Source: Fragilariopsis cylindrus CCMP1102 (Eukaryota; Bacillariophyta; Bacillariophyceae; Bacillariales; Bacillariaceae). Taken from it: a DNA stretch of 47,134 nt. Of the stretch, positions 1 through 11,989 are shown one piece after another; the first letter of the stretch is position 1; each line of letters starts with the position of its first letter. The translations under genes and the position numbers were made by a program. The notes below the pieces were generated by a model. The model saw only the letters and a list, made by a program, of their open reading frames with translations, was not told where the DNA came from and ran no database searches. The DNA lies in assembly GCA_900095095.1 (NCBI GenBank), contig FMBT01000150.1, positions 1 through 47,134 of the forward strand. Reading direction: 5' to 3'.

Positions 1-127
1 CTCGCCTACGGTATTGAACATTTCGTTTCGGACGCAGGCGATTTTTTTCAAAGAAACAAGTAGGAGAAGAGAACAAGGAATTTAAACTCTAAAAAAAAAT
101 TTAGATAGAATAAAAACTCAATCAATC

Positions 128-1671
128 ATGAATCTGTCATCATCCGCTATCGCATTGCTGGTAATAGCAGCGGGACATAAAGTTATGGCTTGGGCACCGG
201 CACCAGCAGTATCGATAACGACACGGACGACTACTCCAGGCAGTACTTCTCAATTATCTATATCGTCGGGAGCATTACCGTGTCGTCCTATTGGGATCGG
301 TCATGCTAGTCCAAAAACGATTGTTACTAATTCTGATTTAGAATCGGTTGTTGAAACGAATGATGAATGGATTGCTCAACGAACTGGGATAAGTCAACGT
401 AGAGTATTAACAGCAGGAGAAAAATTACGTGATTTGGGTATCTCGGCAGCGAAGAATGCGATAGAGATGGCAGGAATAACAGCAGAAGAAATTGATGTTG
501 TTATCTGTGCAACATCTAGTCCAGAAGATATGTTTGGTGACGCAACAGCAATTGCAGCAGAAATTGGTTGTTCGACAGAAACTATGGCATTTGATCTAAC
601 GGCAGCATGTTCCGGATTTTTATTTGCTACCGTAACAGCTGGACAATACCTATCAACACCGAATACAAAATTAAAAAATGCATTAGTTCTAGGTGCCGAT
701 GCTTTGTCGCGAGTGGTCGATTGGGATGATCGGAATGCATGTATTCTATTTGGTGATGGTGCAGGTGCGATGGTACTAACAAATCAAAAAGATAGTGACG
801 ACGATGAGAACGATGATATTGTACCAGGTATACTAGGATATGCTGCACATTCTAACGGACACGGATATGCCGATCTAAATTGTGTGTAAGTACAATGTAC
901 ATGAGCTGATGTAGTGAATAGTTGGTCGTTCTATCTTTGGTTTGGAACTGAGGAGATTCAGAGAAAGCAATTATTGCCTCGATTTTCTATGCAAGAAGCT
1001 TACAGATAGCAAGCACGGAAAGATAGATATATAGACTCATTCGTTCATTCCGTACAATACACTCCTCTTTTCTTTCTCGTTCCTTCCTATTATTCTCTCA
1101 CCTATTTTCATATTTCTTCCTACATCGATATTCTTCGATCACAAAAACAAACTCACACACTATCACAAACACAAACACATCAACTATAATGACAACAACC
1201 TATTTTTTAAATCTAAAATAAAACAATTGTGCAACTACTACAACAAACAAATACAGATATAATGGAACACCCCGACCAGTCTCAACACCTGTACCTATCA
1301 CATTAGAATCATCTGGATATGATTCAATGACAATGAATGGTCAGAATGTATACAAATTTGCAACACGTGAGGTACCCCGTGTCGTTTCGGAGGCATTAGA
1401 GGAAGCTAATATGACACCAGATGATATTGATTGGTTATTGTTACATCAAGCTAATATCCGGATTATGCAAACAGTCGCGAAACGATTAAAAATCCCAGAG
1501 GAAAAAATCATTACGAACCTAGCAGATTATGGTAATACATCGGCTGGATCGATCCCAATTGCATTAAGTGAAGCTGTACGGTCAGGACAAGTAAAGAAGG
1601 GAGATATCATCGCCACTGCCGGATTTGGTGCTGGATTGTCATGGGGGTCAGCCATCATGAGATGGGGTTAA
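128..1671 (+). CDS. fabH: Plastid 3-oxoacyl-[ACP] synthase III (KASIII), two exons
   Basis: Condenses acetyl-CoA with malonyl-ACP to start type II fatty-acid synthesis in the plastid. Exon 1 is 128-885 and exon 2 is 1257-1671, joined across a 371-nt GT-AG intron (donor GTAAGT at 886, acceptor ACAG ending at 1256). The phases fit, giving about 390 residues. The thiolase-fold triad is visible: Cys161 in DLTAACSGF, His316 in LLHQAN and Asn346 in YGNTSAGS. The first 20 residues form a hydrophobic signal peptide, followed by VMA-WAPAP, a variant of the diatom ASAFAP cleavage motif with Trp in the aromatic position; this predicts import into the stroma. The start is the first ATG of the open frame, and an A-rich leader precedes it. 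No frame breaks are present. The core is slightly longer than bacterial FabH only because of the presequence. Family assignment is firm and plastid location is inferred. Confidence 0.93.
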
Positions 1672-2350
1672 ATTTCAGATTTTTTTTTGGTAAAACGAAC
1701 CAAGAAAGAAGAGGAAAAAGAAAGAAAGCTACTCTAATCTAACTAAAACAGGAAATCCTTTTCAATATAAAAAGATCAATGAATAAACACATCAGTTACA
1801 CTTTTTTGTGTACGTGACGTCAACGGCGCACAAGTGGTCATCTAACGAGAAACGAGAAACCACAAGTATTATATCATAGTAACTAAACGAAACTACCATA
1901 TATTTGTATGTATCTTTATTACTAGTTTTACATTTATTCCGCTACCGAGTGCTAGTAACCTTGTTCTTGTGCACAGTTGTATCTGCTACAAGAACATAAC
2001 GATAGTGTGCTTCTTCAATGATATAGGTATAAGTATGGATCAATGATAACAGCAACGGCGGCTTTAGTTGGAGCAACAGGATCTTCATTATTACTATCAC
2101 TTGTGCCAATAGACTTCACATACTGTACATAATATCATCATTCCCGATCCTACTCCAGAATAACAATGGGGGATACGGTGATCGGCTAATTTTTCGATAA
2201 TTTTCGTAGGTTTTTCGAGGTGGATCCTGTCGGCTGAGACTTTCTGAAATCTGAAAAACTGTACAATTTACCTAGGAATGCAATATAATTATCTGATTAG
2301 TTATTATATCTATTATAGTAATTCCCATGAGTTTGAAGAGGGAAAGTACT
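1672..2350. other. Spacer between convergent genes
   Basis: This is the 3' spacer between KASIII (+) and the HSF-type gene (-). It is AT-rich and contains no convincing gene. A 28-codon open stretch at 2043-2129, rich in Ala, Leu, Ser and Val, reads like part of a membrane segment, but it has no context and may be chance or a gene remnant. Confidence 0.5.
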
Positions 2351-5072
2351 TTAAATCTCTATATCATTGTCGTTATCAGTATCGTCGTCGTTGTTGTTAT
2401 CATTGATGTTCGAAAAAAAGTAACTTGATTTGATGATTTCGGGTTGAGCACGAGTGATAATGATTTCATCGTCATCCTTTTCCTCCAAATCCTCCTCCAT
2501 TACTTCATCATCACTTTCGTCTTCAACTGCATCATTGAATTGACCTTCTTTTTCTTCTTGATCACAATCATCGTCATCCTTATTCTTTTTATTTTCCACT
2601 GTGCCTATGGTGGGATGACGTCGATGAGGCAAATTCGAATGAGAATGATAATACGGAAATGCTAAATAATCATCCTGTAACATAATACGTTCATCTTCCT
2701 TTTCTACGCCAAAGTTTGTTCCTCTTATACTTCTTAACTGACTGTAATCGTTGTCATCGTCGTTGTTGTCGTATTGCTTTGCTGCTGCTACTGATGTTGT
2801 CGTTGTTGCTGTTGCTGCGGCGGTTGCCACAGTATTAGTATTAGTAGTAGTTAACTTTCTCTTCTTCTTCTTCTTACTATTCCTGCTTGTGGTGCCTAAC
2901 GACGACGACGATGATGATGATAAAGATGATGCCGACAATGGCGATGACGATGACGATGAAGAATCTTGATATCGTTGTCGTTTTGCAATGCCTTTGTTAC
3001 TATTGCTGTTGATAGAATTGTCATCTTCATTACCACTTCCATGACCACAAACTGTTGTATCTACATCTGTTATATTGCTTGTATCTGTATCTGTACAAGT
3101 ATGTTTTTTATACAAATATCGGATAGCATTTTTTTGTGCGGGTATTGCCCACGATGGTATATTTCGATTAATACGTAAATATGATCCTGATGGTAATAAT
3201 ATATTTGTACGATTCGATGATGCCATTGGTGTTGGTGGTGATGATGGTGGTGATGGTGTATTGGTACTATCAGTGTTGTTGGTCGACCGTCGTCGTCGCA
3301 TTCGCTTCAACAATACCATCATTACTACTATTTCTTATTTCATGATCATCAATATCACAGAATAAATTATCTATTATAGTATCAATGTCATCTTTCACTT
3401 GAACATCAGCCCCATCGCCACCGCCACCGCCGGTAGTAGTAGTAGCAGCTGCTGCAGTTGTTGGTTCTGCTGTATTCCTTGCTGTTGATGTTGCACTTCT
3501 CACTGTTACATCATTCGTCGTCGTCGTTGTCGACGTCGATGTCGATGTCGATGGTACTCTTTTTGCCTTATTACCACCAGGTGGTCGACGTATAATCTTG
3601 GATAAAAATTCGGGTCGTTTCGGTTGAAAATATGGATGATAATAAACACGTATTTTACTCTCTTTGTCGTGTTTGTACTTATTATTAACATTATTATTGG
3701 TACTATTTTTGTGTTTGTATTTGTTTTTGACATTATTGTTGTTAGTGTTGTTCATTCCCGCCGACTCAAGTTGTTGTTGATGCTGCTGCTGTTGTTGCTG
3801 TTGTTGTTGTATATTTTTCTCTATATTATTATTTCTACGGAATCCCCATGTATTTAATGATCGTTCAAATGATCGATACGAGGATTGTTGTGGATACCAT
3901 TTTGGTGTTATTTCTGTCACAAATCTATCTTTATTATAAACAATAAAACAGTATTGTTCATCATCACCTGGTTCAGTAGTTTTAATCCTTTCGTCAGTGA
4001 TTTCGTCTATTTCAGTTCTAGTATTATTATAGTTTGGATGATTTGTATTTGTATCAGCTTTCGACGTATCATTGGACTTATCATTCGATTTATCATTAGA
4101 CTTATTACTGCCGTTATCATTGCCGTTATCATTGTCGTTGTTGTCGTTGTCGTTCGTCGTAATAGGATTGTTGTCACAACTACCAAGCTGCTGATGGGGC
4201 GGTAAAACCTGTAACCAAGAGATAATACTTTCAAGATCACTGCCATCATCCTTATCACTATCATTATCATTATCATTGCCTGGAGTTGGAGCTGGAGCTG
4301 CAGCTGCAGCTGGAGCTGTAGCCGCAACAATATTATTATTATTATCACTATCACTATTTGTTCTGGATTTGGATTTGGATTTGGATTTGGCCACAACAAA
4401 AGCGTTACAATATTCTACAATATGATATAACATATTTGGAAAATTCATTTTAGTCAGTGTTTCTTTATTGGGTTCTGCAAGTGATGCTGATGCTGACTTT
4501 GTCATCATCGTCGTCGTCGTTGCCGTTGCCGTTGCCGTTGTAGTTGTCTTATTCCTATTTGTTGTTGTTGGAAGTTGACGTTGACGGCGACGTTGTCGTC
4601 GACGAGAGTGATTATTATTATCAGTATAATTATTATTATTATTCGTTATTGCTGTGATAACATCAGCAGAATCACGACTAGCAGAATCATCGTCGTCGCG
4701 ACGGTTATCCTTGTTTCTGATATCACTATTACTTTTACTATTATTCTTGTTCTTCCGCCTTGTATTGTTGTTGTTGTTCTTGTTCTTGTTGTTTTTGTTT
4801 TTGTCCATAGTGGTAGGAATTGTTTTCTCTCGTGATGATGATGATTTCGACGGTGGTATTGGTGGTGGTTTCTGATGACGGTTTATGCCTACACGACGAT
4901 AGTCACGCTGTCGTGACGTTGTGCAATCATGATCGTCATGATCGTCATGATGTGTATTGTCAAGGTGATGATCGTTGTTATGGTTGTTATCGCCATCGTC
5001 GTTGTTGGTGTTGGTGTTGGTATTCTCATTGTTATTGTTATTGTTATTGTTATGGTTGTTCATTATACTCAT
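2351..5072 (-). CDS. Heat-shock-factor-type DNA-binding protein with large low-complexity inserts
   Basis: Probable HSF-family transcription factor. The pieces of the HSF DNA-binding domain occur in the right order but spread over residues of about 210-495 instead of about 100: FPNMLYHIVEY (helix 1), DLESIISW, then the recognition-helix region YRSFERSLNTWGFRR near residue 400 (compare SFxRQLNxYGFxK), and finally YYHPYFQPKRPEFLSKIIRR (compare FxHxxFxRG). Three inserts of Ser/Lys, Asn/Asp and Gln/Asn repeats separate them. The N-terminal 200 residues are Asn/Asp/Arg-rich. The frame changes near 3270-3322, where a 600-codon frame overlaps a 323-codon frame; removing one base gives 906 residues over the whole span. 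The distal part holds the segment SYLRINRNIPSWAIPAQ and acidic tails. Diatoms are known for expanded HSF families. The DNA-binding assignment is good; joining the distal part is inferred and it could be a second gene. Confidence 0.7.
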
Positions 5073-5911
5073 TTATTTCGATCGTCAATGGTAGTAGGTA
5101 GGTAGGTAGTAGGTAGGTAGTATTAGACGATTGTGGCAGTAGGAATGTTATGTCGAGATGCTGATTGCGACGACAAAGACGAAGACGAAGACGAAGATAA
5201 TAGAAACAGAAACAGAGATACAAAAACTGTAATTTTGTTGTAGAATTAAGATCGTAATCGTAGAATCAGATCGATATCGAAAATAGAATCTCAAGGACAT
5301 AATGATACAACATCATAATAAATGCAATTCGCCTTATTATTAGATGACCTTTCTTCAAGTTGACTCCCGTCTTATCGGACACTTTTTTTTGATGCGGTAC
5401 TGTAAGAAGTATGCATTGATGCTACATTCGTCGTCATCACACATCATCATATCGTTCTCCTCTTCATCAAACCTCTCATCTCCGCCCGTCCCTTCCGCAT
5501 CATCTCTCCTGGCACTGCCATCGTCAAGATCTGAGACACATCAACACGCATGTCACTGTACATGGGGGTGTGACTGGTGCAAATCTAAGCAAAATTCAGA
5601 TCGTTTTTTGTGGTGTAAACATTTAGCTAATGATTTGATTTTTAACTCTTGTCTTATCGGACACTATTAATTTTTATCACTCCCACGGACTAGTATTTGG
5701 GGGGGGGGGCGCGCGCAAAGCGCAAAAATCTAAATATGATTATTCGGGAGAAAGATACGTAGTATCCCCCGTATCCCATCACGTACTGTAGTTACTCGAA
5801 GTAGTTACAAACAATCAACAACAACAACAATAAAAGGAAAAGGAAAAGGAAATAGGAAATATCAGCTCCGATCCTTGTGACATACTACGGTATTGTATCA
5901 TTAGCCATATA
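5073..5911. other. Divergent intergenic region with short repeats
   Basis: Upstream region shared by the HSF-type gene (-) and the S51-like locus (+). It holds GTAGGTAG-type repeats at about 5090-5130, purine-rich GACGAA repeats near 5175-5200, a G11 run at 5699-5709 followed by alternating GC, and two direct copies of a 15-bp word at 5369-5383 and 5651-5665. No gene is supported; the 108-codon open frame at 5344 has low-complexity composition and no recognisable domain. Confidence 0.5.
5369..5665. repeat. Direct 15-bp repeat pair flanking about 270 bp
   Basis: GTCTTATCGGACACT occurs at 5369-5383 and again at 5651-5665. Similarity extends a few bases 5' of each copy. The copies are direct, not inverted, so this is not a terminal inverted repeat. 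It could be a duplicated regulatory word or the trace of a small insertion. Confidence 0.45.
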
Positions 5912-8290
5912 ATGAATAATGTTGTACTCGCCTCGAGTCGTTTGGTACCATTGTTTGGATCAACAACGGTCGCACATCAAACGCGAAAACAAATCATGGA
6001 TTTATTACAAGAAACGATGGATCGTCGTCGTCGAGATAAGAAAAAGAACAGAAACAAGAATAATAGTAGCCGTAGGTAGCGGTAGCGGTAGCGGTAGCGG
6101 TAGCAGTAGCAGTAGCGAACACAAAGAACAAGAACAAGAACAAGAACAAGAACAAGAAGAACGAGCAATGATTATTGATATCACAGCAACAACATGGAAT
6201 TTTGATACATACGCAATTGTTGGTGGAAGCCCAGAACTTATCCATATTCGTTTCCCTAGTAAAGAAATATTATCCAAGTATTTGACACTCGTCGAGGTCG
6301 AGATCGAGGTCGAGGTGCCGCCACCGCAAGATGATAATGATGATGATAAACAATACTGATACTGATACTGATACTAATACTGATACATGAAAGAAGGAAA
6401 AGGACCAGCACTACCAATTATGACGGAGGTAATAGAAAGGTTGAAAAGGGAGTTCTTGTTCCACAGCAGCAGGCCCACCTATCATCGCCACAGAAAGATG
6501 ATCATCAAGAAGATTGTTGTTGGGTCTGGGTGCCACAAGGTGCAACTCTTTACGAACAACAACAGCAGCAACAGCAACAGCAACACCACACCGCTCCTTC
6601 ACAAGATAATATAACAACAATAATAGTAATACTATGATTGAATTGTATTTGAACCTTCCGTCGATCCCAATAATGATCGATTAGAATATTGGGAACAGCA
6701 GGTTGTTCATCAGAAACAGATACATAATCGAAGAGCTAAATTAACAATAGAATGTATGCGGAATATGGTACGATTTTATAACTTGGATCGAATCTTTTTT
6801 TAGATCTTAGTTGGGGTGTTTGGGAGGCGATACATGTACGTGATAATGATGATAATAATGATGATGGTGATGATGATGATGATGGATTTCCAAGCATGAA
6901 ATTGATTAAAAGAAATACTAATGGTGTGGAAAGGATACCATTTCCATCGGCGGCTGAACTATTTTTAGACAGAACCAAAACAACAAGGACGCAATGGAAT
7001 CCTTCTATGACTGTGCAACACCCATTTCCAAAGATCTTCTTGCTACGATATTAAAATTGTTGCTGGGTATTATTTAGTAGGAGGAAATACTTATACAATG
7101 TCCCTATTCCACACATGTGGGACCAACAAAAGGGAAAATATTACATCCAATATGCACGATGGTGATGATGATAACAATAACACAATAACAGTCACATGCA
7201 GCTCCTTCGGGATTTGTTAGCGGATGGACAAATATTTATATGGGGCATTCAGCGGGCGCGATTATGTCAGGACCGAATATATTAACTGCACCTTTAAAGG
7301 AATTGATGCATTTTCAATTGTTACTCAACCCTATAATCACCATATATGAAACTTCCTCCATCTGAATCATCTGGACCTTTTTTGTAGTAAGAACAACAAA
7401 AATAATTTATTAGCAAGCCGTACACAAATGTTACAAAAAATGAACCAATACGGAGCATGGAGGGATGGAATGTCGTGGAGGCATTATCATTTCCGCATTA
7501 TGATTCACGACCGCGTTTCGAATCTTTCCCTCAATCAGCTGAAACATATATCCGTGCGACGAACGAGCAAGGGATGTTCCAACAAACTACCGGATCACTT
7601 TTAATTGGAAGTGGCGATGATGATAATAAGAACCAGTATCGAAAAGAACCCCCGTCCGTCCAAAGACTACGTGAGGAAACCAACGCAAGACGATTACCAT
7701 GTTTTCCCATTGCCAATGGGCATGCCATTGTTTTACCATGTGGAGGATTACAGGTCGTAAAGACACTTTCTCCTGAAGAAGAGGGAATGGGATATCTGAA
7801 CTTCGACACTTATATGCCAAATGTCCTTGATGACGACTACCAACAATACGTACCAGGTAGAACGCAGTTTACGACGGGATCCTTCACTGATGATTAAATA
7901 CTATGACAGGTGACCGGTCAACGTCATCAGAATATAATGGTGCTAGAATCCTACCTCGGCTTAAAGCTTTGGTACTTCCAAGTCCTCGTAGTAGTAGTGG
8001 AGAAAATGGTCTATTTCGATCGCACGATGACGAATACGAATCGAATCACAGTTGACTGTCGACAGACAAGATATTAGCTAGCATCAAGTACCCAGTTACT
8101 GCAGAGAATTGGAGGATTATATGTCAACTGCATGTATATTGAGGAATTCGACGATGAAGAAAGACACGTTATGAAATGAAGTCTGGCTGGGCCGAAGCGT
8201 TTACAAAGACATTTAGGCCGATCAGAAAATTAATTACAGAAGACGAAGATCGTTTGCGTAATCTTGGAGATCAGCACATAGTTATAATCA
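5912..8290 (+). pseudogene. Fragmented peptidase-S51-like (dipeptidase E/cyanophycinase type) locus
   Basis: Coherent protein segments follow each other on the + strand but switch frame repeatedly. An ATG at 5912 opens a basic segment; then come WNFDTYAIVGGSPELIHIRF (6195-6260), a Gln-rich part, DLSWGVWEAIHV (about 6805), YLVGGNTYTMSLFHTCG (about 7070) and IYMGHSAGAIMSGPN (7230-7280). Next are the ALSFPHYDSRPRFESF segment (7484 on) and PCFPIANGHAIVLPCGGL near 7710-7750. Family S51 has a GGN(T/S) motif, a nucleophile Ser in SAGA (here codon 7249-7251) and a conserved PH(Y/F) segment, all of which can be matched. Further open segments (MTGDRSTSSEY at 7902, MKSGWAEAFTKTF near 8174) extend to about 8290. 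I count at least six frame changes and internal stops, denser than in neighbouring genes, so true decay is plausible; consensus errors are the alternative. Confidence 0.55.
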
Positions 8291-8612
8291 AAATAATCAT
8301 GTTAAATGAATTCTACTGAAATTAAATGAAATTACTGCATAGTCTTTCGAAGTATTGTCAAGGCTGTATATAAATGAAATAAATGCAGGTATTTGATTCG
8401 AATGGACTCGTAAAGATAACAATATGATAAGAACGTTGCCATAATACGTGCTATCAAAATATCTGTGTTTCGAACCTTTTGGACGTATCGAAGTCGATGG
8501 TGCTCTTTCTCTTTTTAAAGTCACGTACCACAACTCTTCCTAGGCGCTGGCATAGCTACAATCGTCATTCGGCGCTTCAGCACCATCATCTTTTTTCTTC
8601 TGGTTATTTTCG
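8291..8612. other. Spacer, nothing recognised
   Basis: Short 3' spacer between the S51-like locus (+) and the antiporter (-). The open frames here have no coding character that I can support. Confidence 0.5.
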
Positions 8613-11600
8613 TCAATGAGATTTTACCACAACGATCTTTCTCTCCTCGATATTGTCATCACCTTCCTCTATCTGAGGCATGGAACTTACGCTTGCTACT
8701 ACTAGTGGCGTGTCAAACAATGCATTCAAAGGAGTCGAGTTCGAACTGCTTTTAGTGTTATTAGCACCAATTGTGTCAGAAAGATGTGGATCAATTCTAC
8801 AGTCGGTGCTAGTTTTAATGTCCTCTACATCATAGTGAATACTCTCCAAGCTAGAAAGATGCTGAGATTTTGACCTACTCTCGAGTCTCAATTCGGCCAA
8901 CCGTTCGACCGTTCTTGATTCTGTTTGATTAGCCTTTTCCATCATGGTACGTAAATAATTTCTAGCCTCTTGCTTTCCAATGAGACCCTCTTCGGCCTTA
9001 CATTCGGTAAATTTGGATAGTCGGCGAATTACAATTTTTGCGCAATAATATGACAAGATAATTCCAAATCCTTGTCGCTTACTTCATCTTCGAGCATCTC
9101 GTCTGCAAAGCGTACTTGGTCACGGGATTCCAACAACACTTGTTCAAAAGCAGATGTTGTAATTTGATGATGTGCCTGCATGCTCGCGTCTTCTTCATCG
9201 TCAAAACGATTTACGTATAGTTCCAACTTACTTTCGGCCATCTCATGACCACGTTTGAAAGCAATTGCTCGAAGAACATCTAGCCGCAGTCTCTTTACGC
9301 TGATTTTAGCCTTTTCAACACACACATCTTTTTTTGCCGTGTTATTGTTAAAAGAAACAAGTGAACGCAGTGACGACCCAGCGATAAACCGCTCTCTCTC
9401 TTATTCGGAATCCTTTTCCTCCTTCGCAAATTAGCATCCCGCTGTGAAGCCGAATTCGACGAAACTTCAGACGACATCCTCATTGATGATGAAGAAGGCT
9501 CTCTGTTAACTCTATTCCTTCGAAAAAATATCTCGGTGTGTTGCCAATCATCGATAGGTTTGTGGTCGTATCTAACGTCGTTGATAGCCAGGTCTACACT
9601 TTGTGTCAATACATCATATAGAAAACCATTGTGTTGCTTTTGATCCAATTCGAAAAATTCATGCGATAGTTTATAGGCTTCTCGTAGTAATTCCAAAAAG
9701 ATCTCTCTCATTTCAATCAGTAAAGAATCACTTTTCGCAAATGCTAACAACTGATCGGAAGCGCGCCTTGCGGCTTTTAATAGACTCATGTATTGCTTTC
9801 CTTCTCCAGCGATGCGCTGATTAAATTGATGAATCGAGGTGCTGGGGTTATAGTGAACTCCTTCGATATCCCCAGATATTCGGGGTGGTTCTTTTGTGAC
9901 GAAAGGAACAGTTTCCTTCAATAAGTCGAAGCTGACATTTTGAAAACGCGGTTCTTGAAACAGATTTTTGATTTGGGCGTAGACATAATCTTTCGCGGCC
10001 CCCTCGAATATGTGCTTGACGTGTTCGGCTGGAACCGAAGGCTTAGATAAACCAAGCTTTTTGAGGATAAAACCAGCGCTTGTACCGTTAATAAGTAGAG
10101 TCAAAAGTGTGCCACCGCCTCCAAAAAATAGTAATATAGATGCCGCTACGCGTCTTTGATCACCATCGTTGGTTTCTGCGATTACATATTGTACTAGATT
10201 TAAGCCAAGGGCAACACCTACCGATCCGTGTAGTCCTCCATATGCCAGAAAAACACCTTCTTTCCAATTTGATTTTAGTCCAATTCGAGAAAGAATTGGA
10301 TAGAACAGTCCTACTTGGAAGAATCGGATTACAAGCATCAGAACATAAAATAACAACAGCCATCCACAATCTCGTAATCGTACGCTTGGAGTAGTAACGT
10401 TCGAAAAAGAAATTGCTCCCCATATTAAACCTCCAAGAGCGAATAGAAGCGTATTAAGTAAGAATTCAGCCTGATAACAATTGATTGACAAGAGAAAGAA
10501 CGTGGAGATGTAAGTATCAAACCTAATCAAGAAAATATGGAACAAAATGTCAAGATAATTATACTTACCAGAGATAAATATGAATGCATGAGTTCCTCGT
10601 CGTTGATCATTCCTTTTCCAAAGCGATTGACGACGAGACCACAAGCCACTACAGCCATGATGCCGGACATTTCCCAAATCGCATCACAAACATAAAAGCA
10701 TAAATATGCCGCTGTGAGTCCAAGGACAACCTGAAGGATATCATACTGACGTTCCAATCGTCTATCGAGTTCCCATAAAAGAACGAGCAAAGCGAAACCA
10801 AAAACTGCTCCTACAGTGGTCCCACCAAGAGACATTCTAAAGAAATAAACAATATATCCGGCTAGAGTGGTGTTAATTTCTAAATCATCGGGTCGTGGCA
10901 AATTCAGGTGCTCGTACCATATACTAGAAGCAATTGTGAAAAAGACGTATGAACTCCCGTCGTTCATGAGTGATTCTCCCGTAATGTGCATGACTAAACG
11001 AGGTGATGCTCCTGCTGTTTTCAGTACAGTTGATACGGCAATCGGATCAGTGGATGCTATACATTATCAAGATGAGAGAATTTTAGAAGAGTAAAGAAGG
11101 AGGAAAAAAGGAAGAACAATAAGATGAAATCAGTGACGACAAGAGTAGGAGGAAGTTTTCGTTTACTACCTAATCTAACTTACCAAGAATTGCTCCTAGC
11201 GTGATCCACGCCCAAATACCAAATTGTCACCAAAATTGTCAGGTTCTTCAGTTTGGTATGGAAGAACATAGTATCCCGCCGCTCCGACTAAGCCCGTTCC
11301 AACTAGAACCATTGGAAAGGATAAGATCCATATTTGAACTTCATGACAATACACGGTAAAATCATTGGTTCAGAAAAAGGATACCCAAACGGTTAGATGA
11401 TGGTTAGAAAATAATTGAATTGAACTGAACTGAGTTGAATCGGATATAACATACCTGATGCTACTTGGAACAGATTAATTGGGACTTCCACGGCTTCTTT
11501 GAAAAGTAGACCCGGTAAGAATACCATCAACAAGAGCTCGGAATCGAAGTTGATCCATTCCGTGATAGAATCGTTCAAATGGCTGGGTAGGCTTAGATTC

Positions 11601-11989
11601 GTGCTAAAAATGCCCATAATTGCGCCCAAGATAAACATGATAGCAGCGTAAGGTATAGGACAATTAAATCTCGTGAGGAGAAATAATGAACAGCAGCCTA
11701 ATAATTGAACGAACCAGGGAAATAACATATAATCTGATGCTGTGGCGTTATCACTTATTGGAATAACATCAGTGGTTTCGCCGCTATTGCAGCCGCTGCT
11801 ATTGCTGTTGTCTCCGTTGACAATATCCGTCGTGGTATTAGTTATTATTTCCTGTGCGTCTACTGTAGTGTCTTCCCAAAGATAAATCACCATGATTAAT
11901 GCGACGAGTGTTCGTAGTATTCCCGTAGTTAGGCCGTTTCGATAATACCGAAACGGTGCAAACATTAGCGTTATCCTATTGAAAATCAT
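8613..11989 (-). CDS. NHE/SOS1-like Na+/H+ antiporter (CPA1), six exons, one frame-breaking duplication
   Basis: Membrane cation/proton exchanger. The exons are 11989-11455, 11338-11184, 11056-10569, 10470-9390, 9327-9083 and 8996-8613; all introns are GT-AG and phase-consistent (62 to 127 nt). The core shows FDSELLLMVFLPGLLFKEA, AWITLGAIL-ASTDPIAV, GESLMNDGSS (CPA1 Asn-Asp motif), a junction YLSL-AEFLLNTLLFALGG and YGGLHGSVGVAL (His where many relatives have Arg). A cytosolic tail of roughly 400 residues follows, as in SOS1-type proteins but without a recognised cyclic-nucleotide domain. Exon 2 contains two adjacent near-copies, GACAATTTTGGT and GACAATTTGGT (about 11222-11244). The extra 11 nt shifts the frame; without it the phases of exons 2 and 3 match and the product would be about 958 residues. 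The start is an ATG at 11989 ahead of a hydrophobic segment. The salt or pH role is inferred from the family. Confidence 0.85.

Noticed and set aside
8997..9082. An apparent frame break in the antiporter tail
   Set aside because: An 86-nt GT-AG intron (donor GTAAGC, acceptor TGTAAG) joins the two frames exactly in phase, so no indel is needed here.
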